NCBI RefSeq assembly: GCF_017848645.1
Contig: NZ_JAFEIF010000032.1
Coordinates: 1-64,000, forward strand
DNA length: 64,000 nt
Source: Limnohabitans sp.
Lineage (GTDB): Bacteria; Pseudomonadota; Gammaproteobacteria; Burkholderiales; Burkholderiaceae_C
Direction of reading: 5' to 3'
Shown in pieces: positions 42,022 through 50,888 of the stretch. Position 1 is the stretch's first letter. Each line of letters opens with the position of its first letter. Under the pieces are notes generated by a model that had not been told where the DNA came from, did no database searches, and worked only from the letters and a program-made list of their open reading frames with translations. A program made the translations under genes and the position numbers.

Positions 42022-42407
42022 GCCATCTCTGGCCACCAGCCCCTTCGGGGGCTTTTTTGTGCCTGCTCAAGTTCTTCGGCACTGACTTCGATTTCAAGAC
42101 GCAGCAGCGCCGCACCCATGGCTTTGCCCAGGTTGTCCAGGCGCAGGTTGCGTGCGCCGCCGCCTTGCAAAGCGCCGTGCAGCACGAACTTCATGGCCAA
42201 TAGGTTGGGCAAAGGCCAAGCGTCAACCTGGCCCGGGAGCCAGGGCGCAAAGTGGGCCTGCACTGTGGTCGCTGTCACTTCGCGTTCCAGGAGTCGATAG
42301 CCCGCCTCGTTCCAGGCAAACAAGCCAAAGTCCACCCAGTCGGCTTTGTCGCCGCTGCGGGCGTGGGCGATGCGGGCCAAGGGGATTTTCACAAGGGGTG
42401 AGGTCAT
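42009..42407 (-). CDS. AtuA-associated small protein
   Basis: 132 residues. The N-terminus KIPLARIAHARSGDKADWVDFGLFAW matches the short domain that accompanies or is fused to AtuA-type DUF1446 proteins (ARSGDK motif). FVLHGALQGGGARNLRLDNLGK follows, also typical. It starts by ATGA overlap with the atuA-like stop and must work with it; the reaction is unknown. The last 20 or so codons run through the terminator and palindrome of the convergent thiolase gene, so the C-terminus may be an extension of the normal family length. Confidence 0.8.
   Translation of the reverse strand: MTSPLVKIPLARIAHARSGDKADWVDFGLFAWNEAGYRLLEREVTATTVQAHFAPWLPGQVDAWPLPNLLAMKFVLHGALQGGGARNLRLDNLGKAMGAALLRLEIEVSAEELEQAQKSPRRGWWPEMAPRT
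42038..42059 (+). terminator. Terminator of the thiolase gene
   Basis: Stem AGCCCC / GGGGCT with a TTCG tetraloop followed by six T. It lies inside the 3' coding part of the convergent gene that ends at 42009. Confidence 0.85.
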
Positions 42408-43795
42408 GCGCCGGGCTCCAAAATCTCAACACGGGCCTGAACACGGTCACGCGGGATCAAGGTGGGCCAAATGCCCAGCAAGGCGCTGGAGGCGTTCAGG
42501 CCCTGAAAGCCGCAGGTGTAGGCCGGGCCGCTCAAAGCCATCCAGGGGAACAATCGGCCAAAGCCATCGGCCACGGCTTTGGAGCGGGTGCGAAGCACCA
42601 TGCGCACCCAGATCTCGGCGCGCTCGTTCAACTCGGCCGCTGGCGGCAAAGGTGCCAGTGGGCCGTGCGCCGAATTGAGCCCGGGGTATTCCACAAACAG
42701 CTCGTCAAAAGGCATTTGGCGCTCTTTCAGTTGGCTGCGGACCATGCTTTCTGCCGCCTGCACCTTGTCCCAGGCATCGGGCCAGGAAAAGCCCCAGCTG
42801 ACCTCGGCCTTGAAGCCGTCCTGAAAACCGGCCACCACTTTCAGCTGATCGGTGGGGGCACTGCCCTGGGCCCCGGTCAAGCGAACGCGGTGCTGGCCCT
42901 CGTCGTGCAACTGGATCTGACCCATGTCGAGCACCACATCGGGCGAAAAATACGCATGCGGGTTGTGCACCTCGTACAGCAGTTGTTGGCGCACGGTGTC
43001 GAAGTTGACCAGGCCGCCTGTATCGGGTGCTTTGGTGATGTAGGCCGTGCCGTCCGGCCAGACCTCGGCAATCGGGTAGCCGATGTGCGCCAAGTCCGGG
43101 ATGTTTTGCCAGCTGCCTTGGCTGCCAAAGTTGCCGCCGCTGCCCTGGCCCGAGCATTCGAGCAAATGCCCCACCGTCATGCCCTGCGCCAGTCGGTCAA
43201 AGTCTTCGGGGGTGGCCGCATCGGCGAGCTTCCAGCCCAGCGCGTGCACCAGTGGCCCCAGAAACAGCGCAGCATCGGCCACGCGCCCAGTGATCACGAT
43301 GTCGGCCCCTTGGTCCAGTGCCTCCACGATGGGCCGTGCGCCCAGATAGGCGTTGCCAAACACCAGCCGCTCGCGCACGCTGGCCACGTCGGCGCCGTTC
43401 ATCATGTGGTCAAAGCGTTCGCTGGGCGCTTGCAGTTGCGTCAGCACATCGTCGCCGCTCACCACCGCAATGCGCGGGTGCCAGCCTGCGGCGGCCAAGG
43501 CTTTTTGCACCGCCTGCGCCGCGCCCATCGGGTTGAGGCCGCCCGCGTTGCAAACGAACCGGACCCCACGCGGCTGCATCAGGGGCCACAGGCGCAGCAG
43601 CATGGGCACCACATCGCGGGCATAACCCAAAGCAGGGTCGCGTTGCCGGTCTTTTTGCAAAATGGCCAGCGTCAATTCGGCCAGGTGGTCACTGGCGATG
43701 AATTGCACTTGGCCGCGTTCGATGCTGGCGACCACGGGCTCCCAGTTGTCCCCGTAAAAACCGAGCCCGGATCCGATGCGTATGGCATTTGTCAT
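42404..43795 (-). CDS. atuA: AtuA family (DUF1446) protein
   Basis: 463 residues from MTNAIRIGSGLGFYGDNWEP; 32 further upstream in-frame residues are not family-like. Conserved blocks: VRFVCNAGGLNPMG (about 80), ADIVITGRVADAALFLGP and EVHNPHAYFSPDVVLDM. AtuA is required for citronellol/geraniol use in Pseudomonas but its enzymatic step is not established; homologues also occur in other acyl-CoA pathways. The gene overlaps its small partner by ATGA. The divergent liv operon shares the 172-base upstream region. Confidence 0.85.
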   Translation of the reverse strand: MTNAIRIGSGLGFYGDNWEPVVASIERGQVQFIASDHLAELTLAILQKDRQRDPALGYARDVVPMLLRLWPLMQPRGVRFVCNAGGLNPMGAAQAVQKALAAAGWHPRIAVVSGDDVLTQLQAPSERFDHMMNGADVASVRERLVFGNAYLGARPIVEALDQGADIVITGRVADAALFLGPLVHALGWKLADAATPEDFDRLAQGMTVGHLLECSGQGSGGNFGSQGSWQNIPDLAHIGYPIAEVWPDGTAYITKAPDTGGLVNFDTVRQQLLYEVHNPHAYFSPDVVLDMGQIQLHDEGQHRVRLTGAQGSAPTDQLKVVAGFQDGFKAEVSWGFSWPDAWDKVQAAESMVRSQLKERQMPFDELFVEYPGLNSAHGPLAPLPPAAELNERAEIWVRMVLRTRSKAVADGFGRLFPWMALSGPAYTCGFQGLNASSALLGIWPTLIPRDRVQARVEILEPGA

Positions 43796-43967
43796 GAAGG
43801 GATATTGAAGCCTTGTGTGTGAGTTCGAATGGGGGACAACCCCTAGGGAAAGTCTCGTGTAAGACAGACATAATCGCACGGTCGTTCGCAAATGCTTTGC
43901 ACGGTGCTGAAACAGTGCCCGGCCCAGCTCAGCGGACTCGGCTTGACAGAACCAAGAGGAGACAGGT

Positions 43968-44843
43968 GTGCAATTGCTGCAACTGCTGATCAGCGGTGTG
44001 GCCCAGGGCTGTATTTATGGACTCATTGCCCTGGGTTTCGTGCTGATTTAGAAGGCCACCGAAACGGTGAGCTTTGCCCAGGGCGACCTGATGATGGTGG
44101 GGGCTTTTTCGGGCCTGGCCGCCATGACGCTGCTGGGTTTTCCCTTCTGGATTGCGGTGCCCGCAGCCATCGTGGCCATGGGTATTTTTGGTGTCTTGGT
44201 CGAGCGCCTGGTCATTCGCCCCATCCTGGGGCAACCGGCTTTTTCCATCGTCATGCTGACCATTGGTGTCGGCTACGTGCTGCGCGGCCTGATCACCATG
44301 ATCCCCGATGTGGGCACCGACACCCACACCATGCCCGTGCCTTATGCGGGTGAGGTGTTGCGCCTGGGTGGCTTGGTGATCGCGGCCGAGCAAATGGTGG
44401 TGATCGGCGCCACCGGCATCTTGTGCCTGGGCCTGTTTGCCATGTTCAAGTACAGCAAGTTGGGCATCGCCATGCAAGCGGCCTCGCAAAACCAGTTGGC
44501 TGCTTATTACATGGGCATCCCGGTCAAGCGCATCAACGGCCTGGTCTGGGGCTTGGCGGCAGGTGTGGCGGCGGTGGCCGGTCTGCTCCTGGCGCCCATC
44601 ACTTTTGTGCACGCCAACATGGGATTCATTGGCCTCAAAGCCTTTCCGGCTGCGGTGGTGGGGGGCTTTGGCAGCTTGCCTGGCGCCATCGTGGGCGGTT
44701 TGGTGATCGGCATTGTCGAGTCGCTTTCGGGCTTTTATTTGCCCGAAGGTTTCAAGGACATCGCCCCTTACATCGTGGTGTTGCTCATGCTGGTGCTCAA
44801 GCCCAATGGCTTGTTCGGCGAGCAACTGCGCAAGAAAGTCTGA
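43968..44843 (+). pseudogene. livH: Branched-chain-type ABC permease LivH with in-frame amber codon
   Basis: From a GTG with AGGAG 6 bases upstream, the frame reads QLLQLLISGVAQGCIYG, then ALGFVLI, a TAG at codon 28 (44049-44051), then KATETVSFAQGDLMMVG and on to a normal LivH end at 44843 (292 codons). Family members have Tyr at that position (FVLIYKATE), so one base change made the stop. Without suppression, only restart at GTG 44067 is possible, losing the first membrane helix, and no ribosome site is seen there. The rest is intact, including membrane segments and GGFGSLPGAIVGG. Neighbouring livMGF are intact, so the lesion is recent, a sequencing error, or read through. Confidence 0.85.
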
Positions 44844-44852
44844 GGCTCCGGC

Positions 44853-45929
44853 ATGCGTTTCATCTTCAAAACCGAATACAACCAGGACATCACACTGGCC
44901 AAACACGGCGGCCATGTGTTCTGGTACAGCTTGCTTGCCATCTTTTTGGTGGTCGCACCTTGGGCCGTGCCCGAGTACTGGCTGGCGCAGCTGACCTTTG
45001 TGCTGATCTACGCGGTGGTGGGCTTGGGCCTGATGCTGCTGGCTGGTTTCACGGGTCTGTTCTCGCTGGGTCACGCCGCGTTTTTGGGCGTGGGAGCTTA
45101 CACCCAGGCTGTCATGGTCAATGCCGGGGTGCCGTTTCCGCTGGCGCTGGTGTGCGCGGGGGTGTTCTCGGCCATTGCGGGCGTGATCGTGGGCCTGCCT
45201 GCGCTGCGTGTCAAAGGCATTTACCTGGGCATGGCCACACTGGCTTTCGGCTTTATTGTCGAAGAGGGCATGGCCCGCTGGGAAAGCGTCACGGGCGGCA
45301 ATGCGGGTCTGATGGTCACCTACCCCACACTGGGCGGCTGGACACTGGACAGCACCGAAGAGTTTTACTTCCTTTGCTTGGTGGTAACGGTGGGGGCCAC
45401 GCTGGCCATCGTCAACCTGCTGCGCTCGTCCACGGGCCGCGCTTTTGTGGCCATCCGTGACTCCGAAATTTCGGCGCAAAGCATGGGCATTCACCTAGCG
45501 CGTTACAAGACCTTGTCATTTGCCTTGTCGGCCGCACTGGCGGGCATCGGCGGCGCTTTGTACGCGCACAAGATCCAGTTCCTCTCGCCCGAGCAGTTCA
45601 GCATCATCCAGTCGATTGACTTGCTCTTGATGGTGGTGATCGGTGGCCTGGGCTCGATCCACGGGGCCTTCCTGGGCGCGATTTTCCTGATCGTCATGCC
45701 GCAGCTGATCTCATTGGGCAAGGACTTTTTGCCAGCCGCCATTGGTGGCGCTGCCGGCTTGCAGGGCACGGTCTACGGCATGGTGCTGATCGCCTTTGTG
45801 TTGTTCGAGCCGATGGGCCTGTATGGCCGCTGGCTCAAGGTGCGCACCTGGTTCCAGCTGTTCCCGTTTTACCGCCGTGGCCTGTTCAAGCGCCAGAAAT
45901 CGTTCCAGAAGTCGGACCGCCTGAAATGA
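44853..45929 (+). CDS. livM: Branched-chain-type ABC permease LivM
   Basis: 358 residues with about nine membrane segments. Conserved parts: LMLLAGFTGLFSLGHAAFLGVGAY, the coupling loop RDSEISAQSMGI and the late GGLGSIHGAFLGA. It forms the translocation channel with LivH. It begins 9 bases after the livH stop and overlaps livG by ATGA. The last 30 residues are basic and cytoplasmic. Confidence 0.92.
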   Translation: MRFIFKTEYNQDITLAKHGGHVFWYSLLAIFLVVAPWAVPEYWLAQLTFVLIYAVVGLGLMLLAGFTGLFSLGHAAFLGVGAYTQAVMVNAGVPFPLALVCAGVFSAIAGVIVGLPALRVKGIYLGMATLAFGFIVEEGMARWESVTGGNAGLMVTYPTLGGWTLDSTEEFYFLCLVVTVGATLAIVNLLRSSTGRAFVAIRDSEISAQSMGIHLARYKTLSFALSAALAGIGGALYAHKIQFLSPEQFSIIQSIDLLLMVVIGGLGSIHGAFLGAIFLIVMPQLISLGKDFLPAAIGGAAGLQGTVYGMVLIAFVLFEPMGLYGRWLKVRTWFQLFPFYRRGLFKRQKSFQKSDRLK

Positions 45930-46759
45930 ACGCAGACATCCTTTTATCCGCTCAAGACCTGAGCGTGCGCTTTGGCGGTGTGCTGGCCGTGAACAAGGTC
46001 AGCTTCGACGTCAAACGCGGCGAGGTCTTCACCCTGATCGGCCCCAATGGTGCTGGCAAGACCACCGTGTTCAACCTGATCAGCCGCATCTACACACCCA
46101 CCACGGGCGTGATCGACTACGCTGGGCCACAAGGCACGCTGCGCCTGACCGACCAGCAGCCGCACCAGATTGCAGGCCTGGGTATTGCCCGCACGTTTCA
46201 GAACATTGAATTGTTCGAGCACGCCACCGTGCTGCAAAACCTGCTGATTGGCCGCCACACGCACCGCAAGACGGGCGTCTGGAGCGAGATGTTCTTCAGC
46301 AGCAAAACCCGAGCGGCCGAGATCGAGGCGCGTGAAAAGGTCGAAGAGGTCATCGACTTCCTCGACCTGCAACACCACCGCGACTCGATGGTGGCCGGCC
46401 TGCCCTACGGCGTGCGCAAAGTGGTGGAGCTGGCGCGGGCCTTGTGCACCGAGCCGAAATTGCTGCTGCTCGACGAGCCGTCGTCGGGCCTGAATGTCGA
46501 AGAAACCGAGGACATGGCGTTCTGGATTTCGGACATCAAAAACGAGCTGGGCATCACCGTGCTCATGGTCGAGCACGACATGAGCCTGGTGTCCAAAGTG
46601 TCCGACCGCGTGCTGGCCATGAGCCAGGGCGAGGAACTGGCCACCGGCACGCCCAGCCAGGTGCAAAGCGACCCGGGTGTGATCGAGGCCTATTTGGGCT
46701 CGGTGGACGATGTGTCCAGCCTGCGCCGCGAAAACTATGTGCCCGGAGGTGCCGCATGA
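45926..46759 (+). CDS. livG: ABC transporter ATP-binding protein LivG
   Basis: 277 residues. Walker A GPNGAGKT (about 38), Q-loop [12 protein letters not shown], signature region [15 protein letters not shown] (divergent from LSGGQ, as is usual in LivG), Walker [13 protein letters not shown] and H-loop MVEHDM. It powers import with LivF. It overlaps both neighbours by ATGA, so the operon is translationally coupled. LivG in this type of operon commonly serves aromatic or fatty acid uptake as well as amino acids. Confidence 0.93.
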   Translation: MNADILLSAQDLSVRFGGVLAVNKVSFDVKRGEVFTLIGPNGAGKTTVFNLISRIYTPTTGVIDYAGPQGTLRLTDQQPHQIAGLGIARTFQNIELFEHATVLQNLLIGRHTHRKTGVWSEMFFSSKTRAAEIEAREKVEEVIDFLDLQHHRDSMVAGLPYGVRKVVELARALCTEPKLLLLDEPSSGLNVEETEDMAFWISDIKNELGITVLMVEHDMSLVSKVSDRVLAMSQGEELATGTPSQVQSDPGVIEAYLGSVDDVSSLRRENYVPGGAA

Positions 46760-47574
46760 GCGCAGCCAACCCCATTCTGAACGCGGCCGCTGAGCCCGTT
46801 GCTGACAACGTGATGCTCAAGCTGCTCAACGTGGAAAGCGCTTACGGCCCGATCAAGGCCATCCGTGGCGTGAGCCTGCAGGTGCGCCAAGGCGAAATCG
46901 CCACCGTGCTCGGCTCCAACGGCGCGGGCAAGACCACTATCCTGAAAACCATCAGCGGCATCATCGACCCGCGCAAGGGCTCGATCGAGTTCAAGGGCCA
47001 AAGCATCACCGCGCAAGACCCAGCCTTCATTGTGCAAAGCGGCCTGATGCATGTGCCCGAAGGCCGCGAGGTGTTTCCGCTGCTGTCGATTCGCGACAAC
47101 CTGCTCATGGGTGCATTCACCCGCAAGGACCGCGATGGCGTGGCCCGAGACATGGAAGCCGTGTACAACTACTTCCCCATCCTGCGCGAGCGGGCTGCGC
47201 AAGACGCGGGTTTGCTCTCGGGCGGGCAGCAGCAGATGCTGGCCATCAGCCGCGCCCTCATGGCCAACCCCGATTTGATCTTGCTGGACGAGCCCAGCTT
47301 GGGCCTGAGTCCCAAGTTGACGAAGGAAATCTTTGAGATCGTGGTACGCATCAACCGCGAGCGCGGCACCACCATCTTGCTGGTGGAGCAAAACGCCAAC
47401 ATGGCGCTGAACGCTTCGGACTACGGCTATGTGCTGGAAAACGGCCGCATTGTGATGGAAGACAGCTGCGCCCGTTTGCGTGAAAAGGACGACATCAAGG
47501 AGTTCTACTTGGGCATGAAGGAAGAAGGCGTGCGAGCTGACCGCCGCTGGAAAAAGAAGAAAACCTGGAGATAA
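46756..47574 (+). CDS. livF: ABC transporter ATP-binding protein LivF
   Basis: 272 residues from [19 protein letters not shown]; the frame is open far upstream but that part lies in livG. Walker A GSNGAGKT, LLSGGQQQMLAISRAL signature, Walker B ILLDEPSLGLSPKL and H-loop LVEQNANM. An N-terminal extension of about 20 residues precedes the usual LivF start and a basic C-terminal tail (RRWKKKKTWR) ends it. The CoA ligase gene starts 3 bases downstream. Confidence 0.93.
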   Translation: MSAANPILNAAAEPVADNVMLKLLNVESAYGPIKAIRGVSLQVRQGEIATVLGSNGAGKTTILKTISGIIDPRKGSIEFKGQSITAQDPAFIVQSGLMHVPEGREVFPLLSIRDNLLMGAFTRKDRDGVARDMEAVYNYFPILRERAAQDAGLLSGGQQQMLAISRALMANPDLILLDEPSLGLSPKLTKEIFEIVVRINRERGTTILLVEQNANMALNASDYGYVLENGRIVMEDSCARLREKDDIKEFYLGMKEEGVRADRRWKKKKTWR

Positions 47575-47577
47575 GAC

Positions 47578-49434
47578 ATGAGCCAACTCTGGGACACCTC
47601 TGGCATCGCGCCGCAAAAAAACATCGTCATGGCGGGCGAGACCATCCCCGCTATTTTCTGGAACGCGGTGGCCGCTCGCGGCCCCCACGTCTGGATGCGC
47701 CAAAAAGACTTGGGCATCTGGCGCAGCTGGACCTGGGACGAGACCGCACAAGCCGTTCGCGACATTGGCCACGGCCTGATGGCGTTGGGCTTTGAGGCGC
47801 GGCACACCGCCTCCATCCTGTCCAACACCAACATCGAATGGGTGCTGTGCGACCTGGCCGTGCTGAGCGCGGGCGGCGTGTCCAACGGCATTTACCCGAC
47901 CGACGCGGCCGAGCAGGTGCATTACCTGTGCGAAGACTCGGGCACCCGCGTGCTGTTTGTCGAAGACGACGAGCAGCTCGACAAAGCATTGGCCGTGCGC
48001 GACACCTTGCCCTTGTTGCAAAAAATCGTCGTCTTTGACATGGACGGTTTGCGCGACTTCCACGACCCTATGGTGATCAGCCTCAAACAGCTGCAAGCCT
48101 TGGGCCGCGAACATGCCCAGCAACACCCTGACCTGCTCACGCAGCGCAGTGCTGCCTGCAAACCGGAAGACCTGGCCATCTTGGTCTACACCTCGGGCAC
48201 CACCGGCAAACCCAAGGGCGGCATGCACAGCCACCACGGTTTGGTCTACACCGTTCGCGGCTACAACACCTTGATTGCCCGCGACGAGCGCGACGAGTGC
48301 ATGTGCTTCTTGCCGCTGTGCCACATCGCCGAGCGCATGGGCGGCGAGTATTTCTCGATGTACACCGGGGCCAAGCTCAACTTTGTCGAGAACCCTGAAA
48401 CCGTGCCCGAAAACGTGCGCGAAATCGCGCCCACCGTGTTCACCGCCGTGCCCCGTGTGTGGGAAAAGTTCTACTCGGGCGTGATGATCGCGCTCAAGGA
48501 AGCGGGCGGCTTACAGCAAGCGGTCTACGGCTGGTCCATTGGCGTGGGCCAGCAAGTGGCCGATTTGGTGCTGGCACAAAAGCCGGTGCCCGCCAGCCTC
48601 AAGCTGCGCTTTCATGTGGCGCGTTTGTTGGCGCTCAACAACGTGCGCAAGATGATTGGCATCCACCGCGCACGCTTTTTGGTGACGGGCGCGGCCCCCA
48701 TCTCCCCGGATCTGGTGCGCTGGTATTTGGCGCTGGGCTTGCCCATGCTCGAAGTCTGGGGCATGACCGAGACCTGCGGTGCATCCACGGGTGTGCCCGC
48801 CGACCGGATCAAGCCCGGCTCGATCGGCCCGGCAGCCGAGTACAACGAAATGCGTCTGGACCCGGTGACCAGTGAAATTTTGGTGCGTGGCCCCAATGTG
48901 TTCATGGGTTACCTGAATTTGCCCGAAAAAACCGCCGAGACCATCGATGCCGATGGTTGGCTGCACACGGGCGACGTGGGCGTGGTGGACGAGGAAGGGT
49001 TTTTCCGCATCACCGATCGCATGAAAGACATCATCATCACAGCCGGGGGCAAGAACATCACCCCGAGCGAATTGGAAAACGAACTGAAATTCTCGCCCTA
49101 CGTCACCGATGCGGTGGTGATTGGCGACAAGCGGGCTTATCTGACTGTGATCATCATGATCGACCAGGAAAACGTGGAGAAGTACGCGCAGGACAACGAC
49201 GTGCCCTTCTCCAACTACGCCAGCCTCACGCACAGCGCCGAGGTGCAGGGTTTGATCCAAGCCGAAGTGGACCGCGTCAACAAGAAGTTTGCCCGTGTGG
49301 AGCAGATCAAGAAATTCTGGCTGCTCGACACCCAACTGACAGCCGAAGACGAAGAACTGACCCCGACCATGAAGCTCAAGCGCAAACTGGTCGAGAACAA
49401 ATACGCGCCCCAGATCGAGGCGATGTACCGCTGA
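47578..49434 (+). CDS. AMP-forming acyl-CoA ligase
   Basis: 618 residues, ANL superfamily, long-chain FadD-like architecture. Motifs: YTSGTTGKPKGGMHSH (about 203, phosphate loop), the adenine-binding LEVWGMTETCGAS (about 395), WLHTGDVGVVDEEG (about 460) and the hinge/catalytic region RMKDIIITAGGKNITPSE. Length over 600 and the final LTPTMKLKRKLV segment with catalytic Lys fit long-chain or bulky substrates. Being inside a liv operon, it probably activates the imported acid (fatty, aromatic or isoprenoid) on entry. Confidence 0.9.
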   Translation: MSQLWDTSGIAPQKNIVMAGETIPAIFWNAVAARGPHVWMRQKDLGIWRSWTWDETAQAVRDIGHGLMALGFEARHTASILSNTNIEWVLCDLAVLSAGGVSNGIYPTDAAEQVHYLCEDSGTRVLFVEDDEQLDKALAVRDTLPLLQKIVVFDMDGLRDFHDPMVISLKQLQALGREHAQQHPDLLTQRSAACKPEDLAILVYTSGTTGKPKGGMHSHHGLVYTVRGYNTLIARDERDECMCFLPLCHIAERMGGEYFSMYTGAKLNFVENPETVPENVREIAPTVFTAVPRVWEKFYSGVMIALKEAGGLQQAVYGWSIGVGQQVADLVLAQKPVPASLKLRFHVARLLALNNVRKMIGIHRARFLVTGAAPISPDLVRWYLALGLPMLEVWGMTETCGASTGVPADRIKPGSIGPAAEYNEMRLDPVTSEILVRGPNVFMGYLNLPEKTAETIDADGWLHTGDVGVVDEEGFFRITDRMKDIIITAGGKNITPSELENELKFSPYVTDAVVIGDKRAYLTVIIMIDQENVEKYAQDNDVPFSNYASLTHSAEVQGLIQAEVDRVNKKFARVEQIKKFWLLDTQLTAEDEELTPTMKLKRKLVENKYAPQIEAMYR

Positions 49435-49471
49435 CTCACCTCACCCTTTTCTACAACAGGAGACCTGCAAC

Positions 49472-50641
49472 ATGAAAATCAAACTCAGCCTCATCGCCGC
49501 TGCGATGGCCCTGACCGCTGGCGCGGCCACGGCCCAGACGCAAGGCGTGTCCAAAACCGAAATCACGCTCGGCTCCATCCAGGATTTGTCGGGCCCACTG
49601 GCCGGCTTTGGCAAGCAGGTGCGCCTGGGCATGATGCTGCGCGTGGACGAAGCCAACGAGCAAGGCGGCATCAATGGCCGCAAGTTCAAGCTGCTGGTCG
49701 AAGACTCGGCTTATGACCCCCGCCGCGCCGTTTTGGCTGCGCAAAAGCTGGTTAACCAGGACAAGATTTTCGCCATGATCGGCCACATCGGAACCGCGCA
49801 AAACATGGCGGCCATGCCTGTTCAGTTCCAGAAGAACGTGATCAACTTCTTCCCCGTCACGGCCGCGCGTGAAATGTACGAGCCCTTCCACAAGCTCAAG
49901 TACTCGTTTGCCGCCACCTACTACGACCAGATGCGTCTGGGTGTGCCGATTCTGGTGAAGGAAAAGAACGCCAAGCAAATCTGTGCCATGCACCAAGACG
50001 ATGAGTTTGGTCTGGAAGTGTTCCGTGGTGCCGAGGCCGGCCTGCAGACCATGGGCATGAAATTTGCCGAAGTCACCACCTACAAGCGTGGCGCGACCGA
50101 CTTTGCATCACAGATGCAAAAGCTGGCTTCGTCCAAGTGCGATTTCGTGGTCATGGGCACCATCATCCGCGAAACCATCGGCGGCATCGCCACCGCCCGC
50201 CGCCTGGGCTTCAACCCGACCTTCTTGGGTTCGAGCGCAGCCTACACCGACCTAATCCACAAATTGGGTGGCCCCGCCATGAATGGTTTCTACGCCACCA
50301 TGTCGACCCAGCACCCTTATCTGGATGAGGCCGCACAGCCCATCCGTTTCTGGGCCAACAAGTACAAGACCAAGTTCAACGAAGACCCCACCGTGTTCTC
50401 GGTCTACGGCTACAACGCCATCGACTCGTTCATGCGCGCCATTGAAAAGTCGGGCGCCAACGTGACCACCGAGAGCATCATCAAGGCCATGGACACCATG
50501 GTGATCCCACCCGATATCTTCGGCACGGGCGAGATGACCTTCACCGCCACCAAGCGCTTGGGCAGCAACGCCTCGCGCATGTCGCAGATCACCGACGGCC
50601 GCTGGAAAGTGACCTCGGGCTACTTCAGCGACAAGAAGTAA
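49472..50641 (+). CDS. ABC transporter substrate-binding protein (LivJ/K type)
   Basis: 389 residues with a Sec signal peptide (about 1-23, ending ATAQ). It is a type I periplasmic binding fold: ITLGSIQDLSGPLAGFGKQV, then NEQGGINGRKFKLLVEDSAYDP, GHIGTAQNMAAMPVQFQ and VFSVYGYNAIDSFMRAI. Binding site residues cannot be assigned to a ligand by eye; co-localised CoA ligase points to a carboxylic acid. GGAGA precedes the ATG. A strong terminator follows and closes the operon. Confidence 0.92.
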   Translation: MKIKLSLIAAAMALTAGAATAQTQGVSKTEITLGSIQDLSGPLAGFGKQVRLGMMLRVDEANEQGGINGRKFKLLVEDSAYDPRRAVLAAQKLVNQDKIFAMIGHIGTAQNMAAMPVQFQKNVINFFPVTAAREMYEPFHKLKYSFAATYYDQMRLGVPILVKEKNAKQICAMHQDDEFGLEVFRGAEAGLQTMGMKFAEVTTYKRGATDFASQMQKLASSKCDFVVMGTIIRETIGGIATARRLGFNPTFLGSSAAYTDLIHKLGGPAMNGFYATMSTQHPYLDEAAQPIRFWANKYKTKFNEDPTVFSVYGYNAIDSFMRAIEKSGANVTTESIIKAMDTMVIPPDIFGTGEMTFTATKRLGSNASRMSQITDGRWKVTSGYFSDKK

Positions 50642-50663
50642 ATCCAGCAGCAATTGCTGCATG

Positions 50664-50702
50664 AAAAACCGCCAGCGCCCGCAAGGGTCTGGCGGTTTTT
50701 TT
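50664..50702 (+). terminator. Terminator of the liv operon
   Basis: A 12-base-pair stem (AAAAACCGCCAG / CTGGCGGTTTTT) with a 13-base loop, ending in a run of seven T. Confidence 0.88.
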
Positions 50703-50888
50703 GTGGGGAAAAGAGCGTGTGCAGCAGAAATTTTCAGCCAAACACTCCCTTTTTTGCGAAGTAAATAGCCTTCTGACTCAGCAAAAAATTGTGCCTTCTG
50801 CCCTAGACTTCAAACCGTTCACCGGCTTGTCGTTCACACGGCGTGCGACCCGGTGCTTTGGATTTTTTGCTGGATTTGAAAGGTCTTT

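Noticed and set aside
43868-43890. TetR-like site (ACGGTCGTTCG) upstream of livH
   Set aside because: The dyad is too imperfect and short to list without a motif search, although its position before the liv operon is suggestive.
43929-45494. Long minus-strand open frame opposite livH and livM
   Set aside because: It is rich in His, Gln, Asp and Arg with no recognisable domain, as expected from the antisense of GC-rich membrane-protein genes; the plus strand has clear LivH/LivM motifs.
46735-48324. 529-codon minus-strand frame opposite livF and the CoA ligase
   Set aside because: Composition (His/Gln/Val-rich) and lack of motifs mark it as an antisense shadow of genes with Walker and ANL motifs.
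50703-50888. Manganese (yybP-ykoY) riboswitch ahead of the TerC/Alx gene
   Set aside because: I looked for the conserved paired elements in the leader and did not find them; a covariance-model search would settle it.
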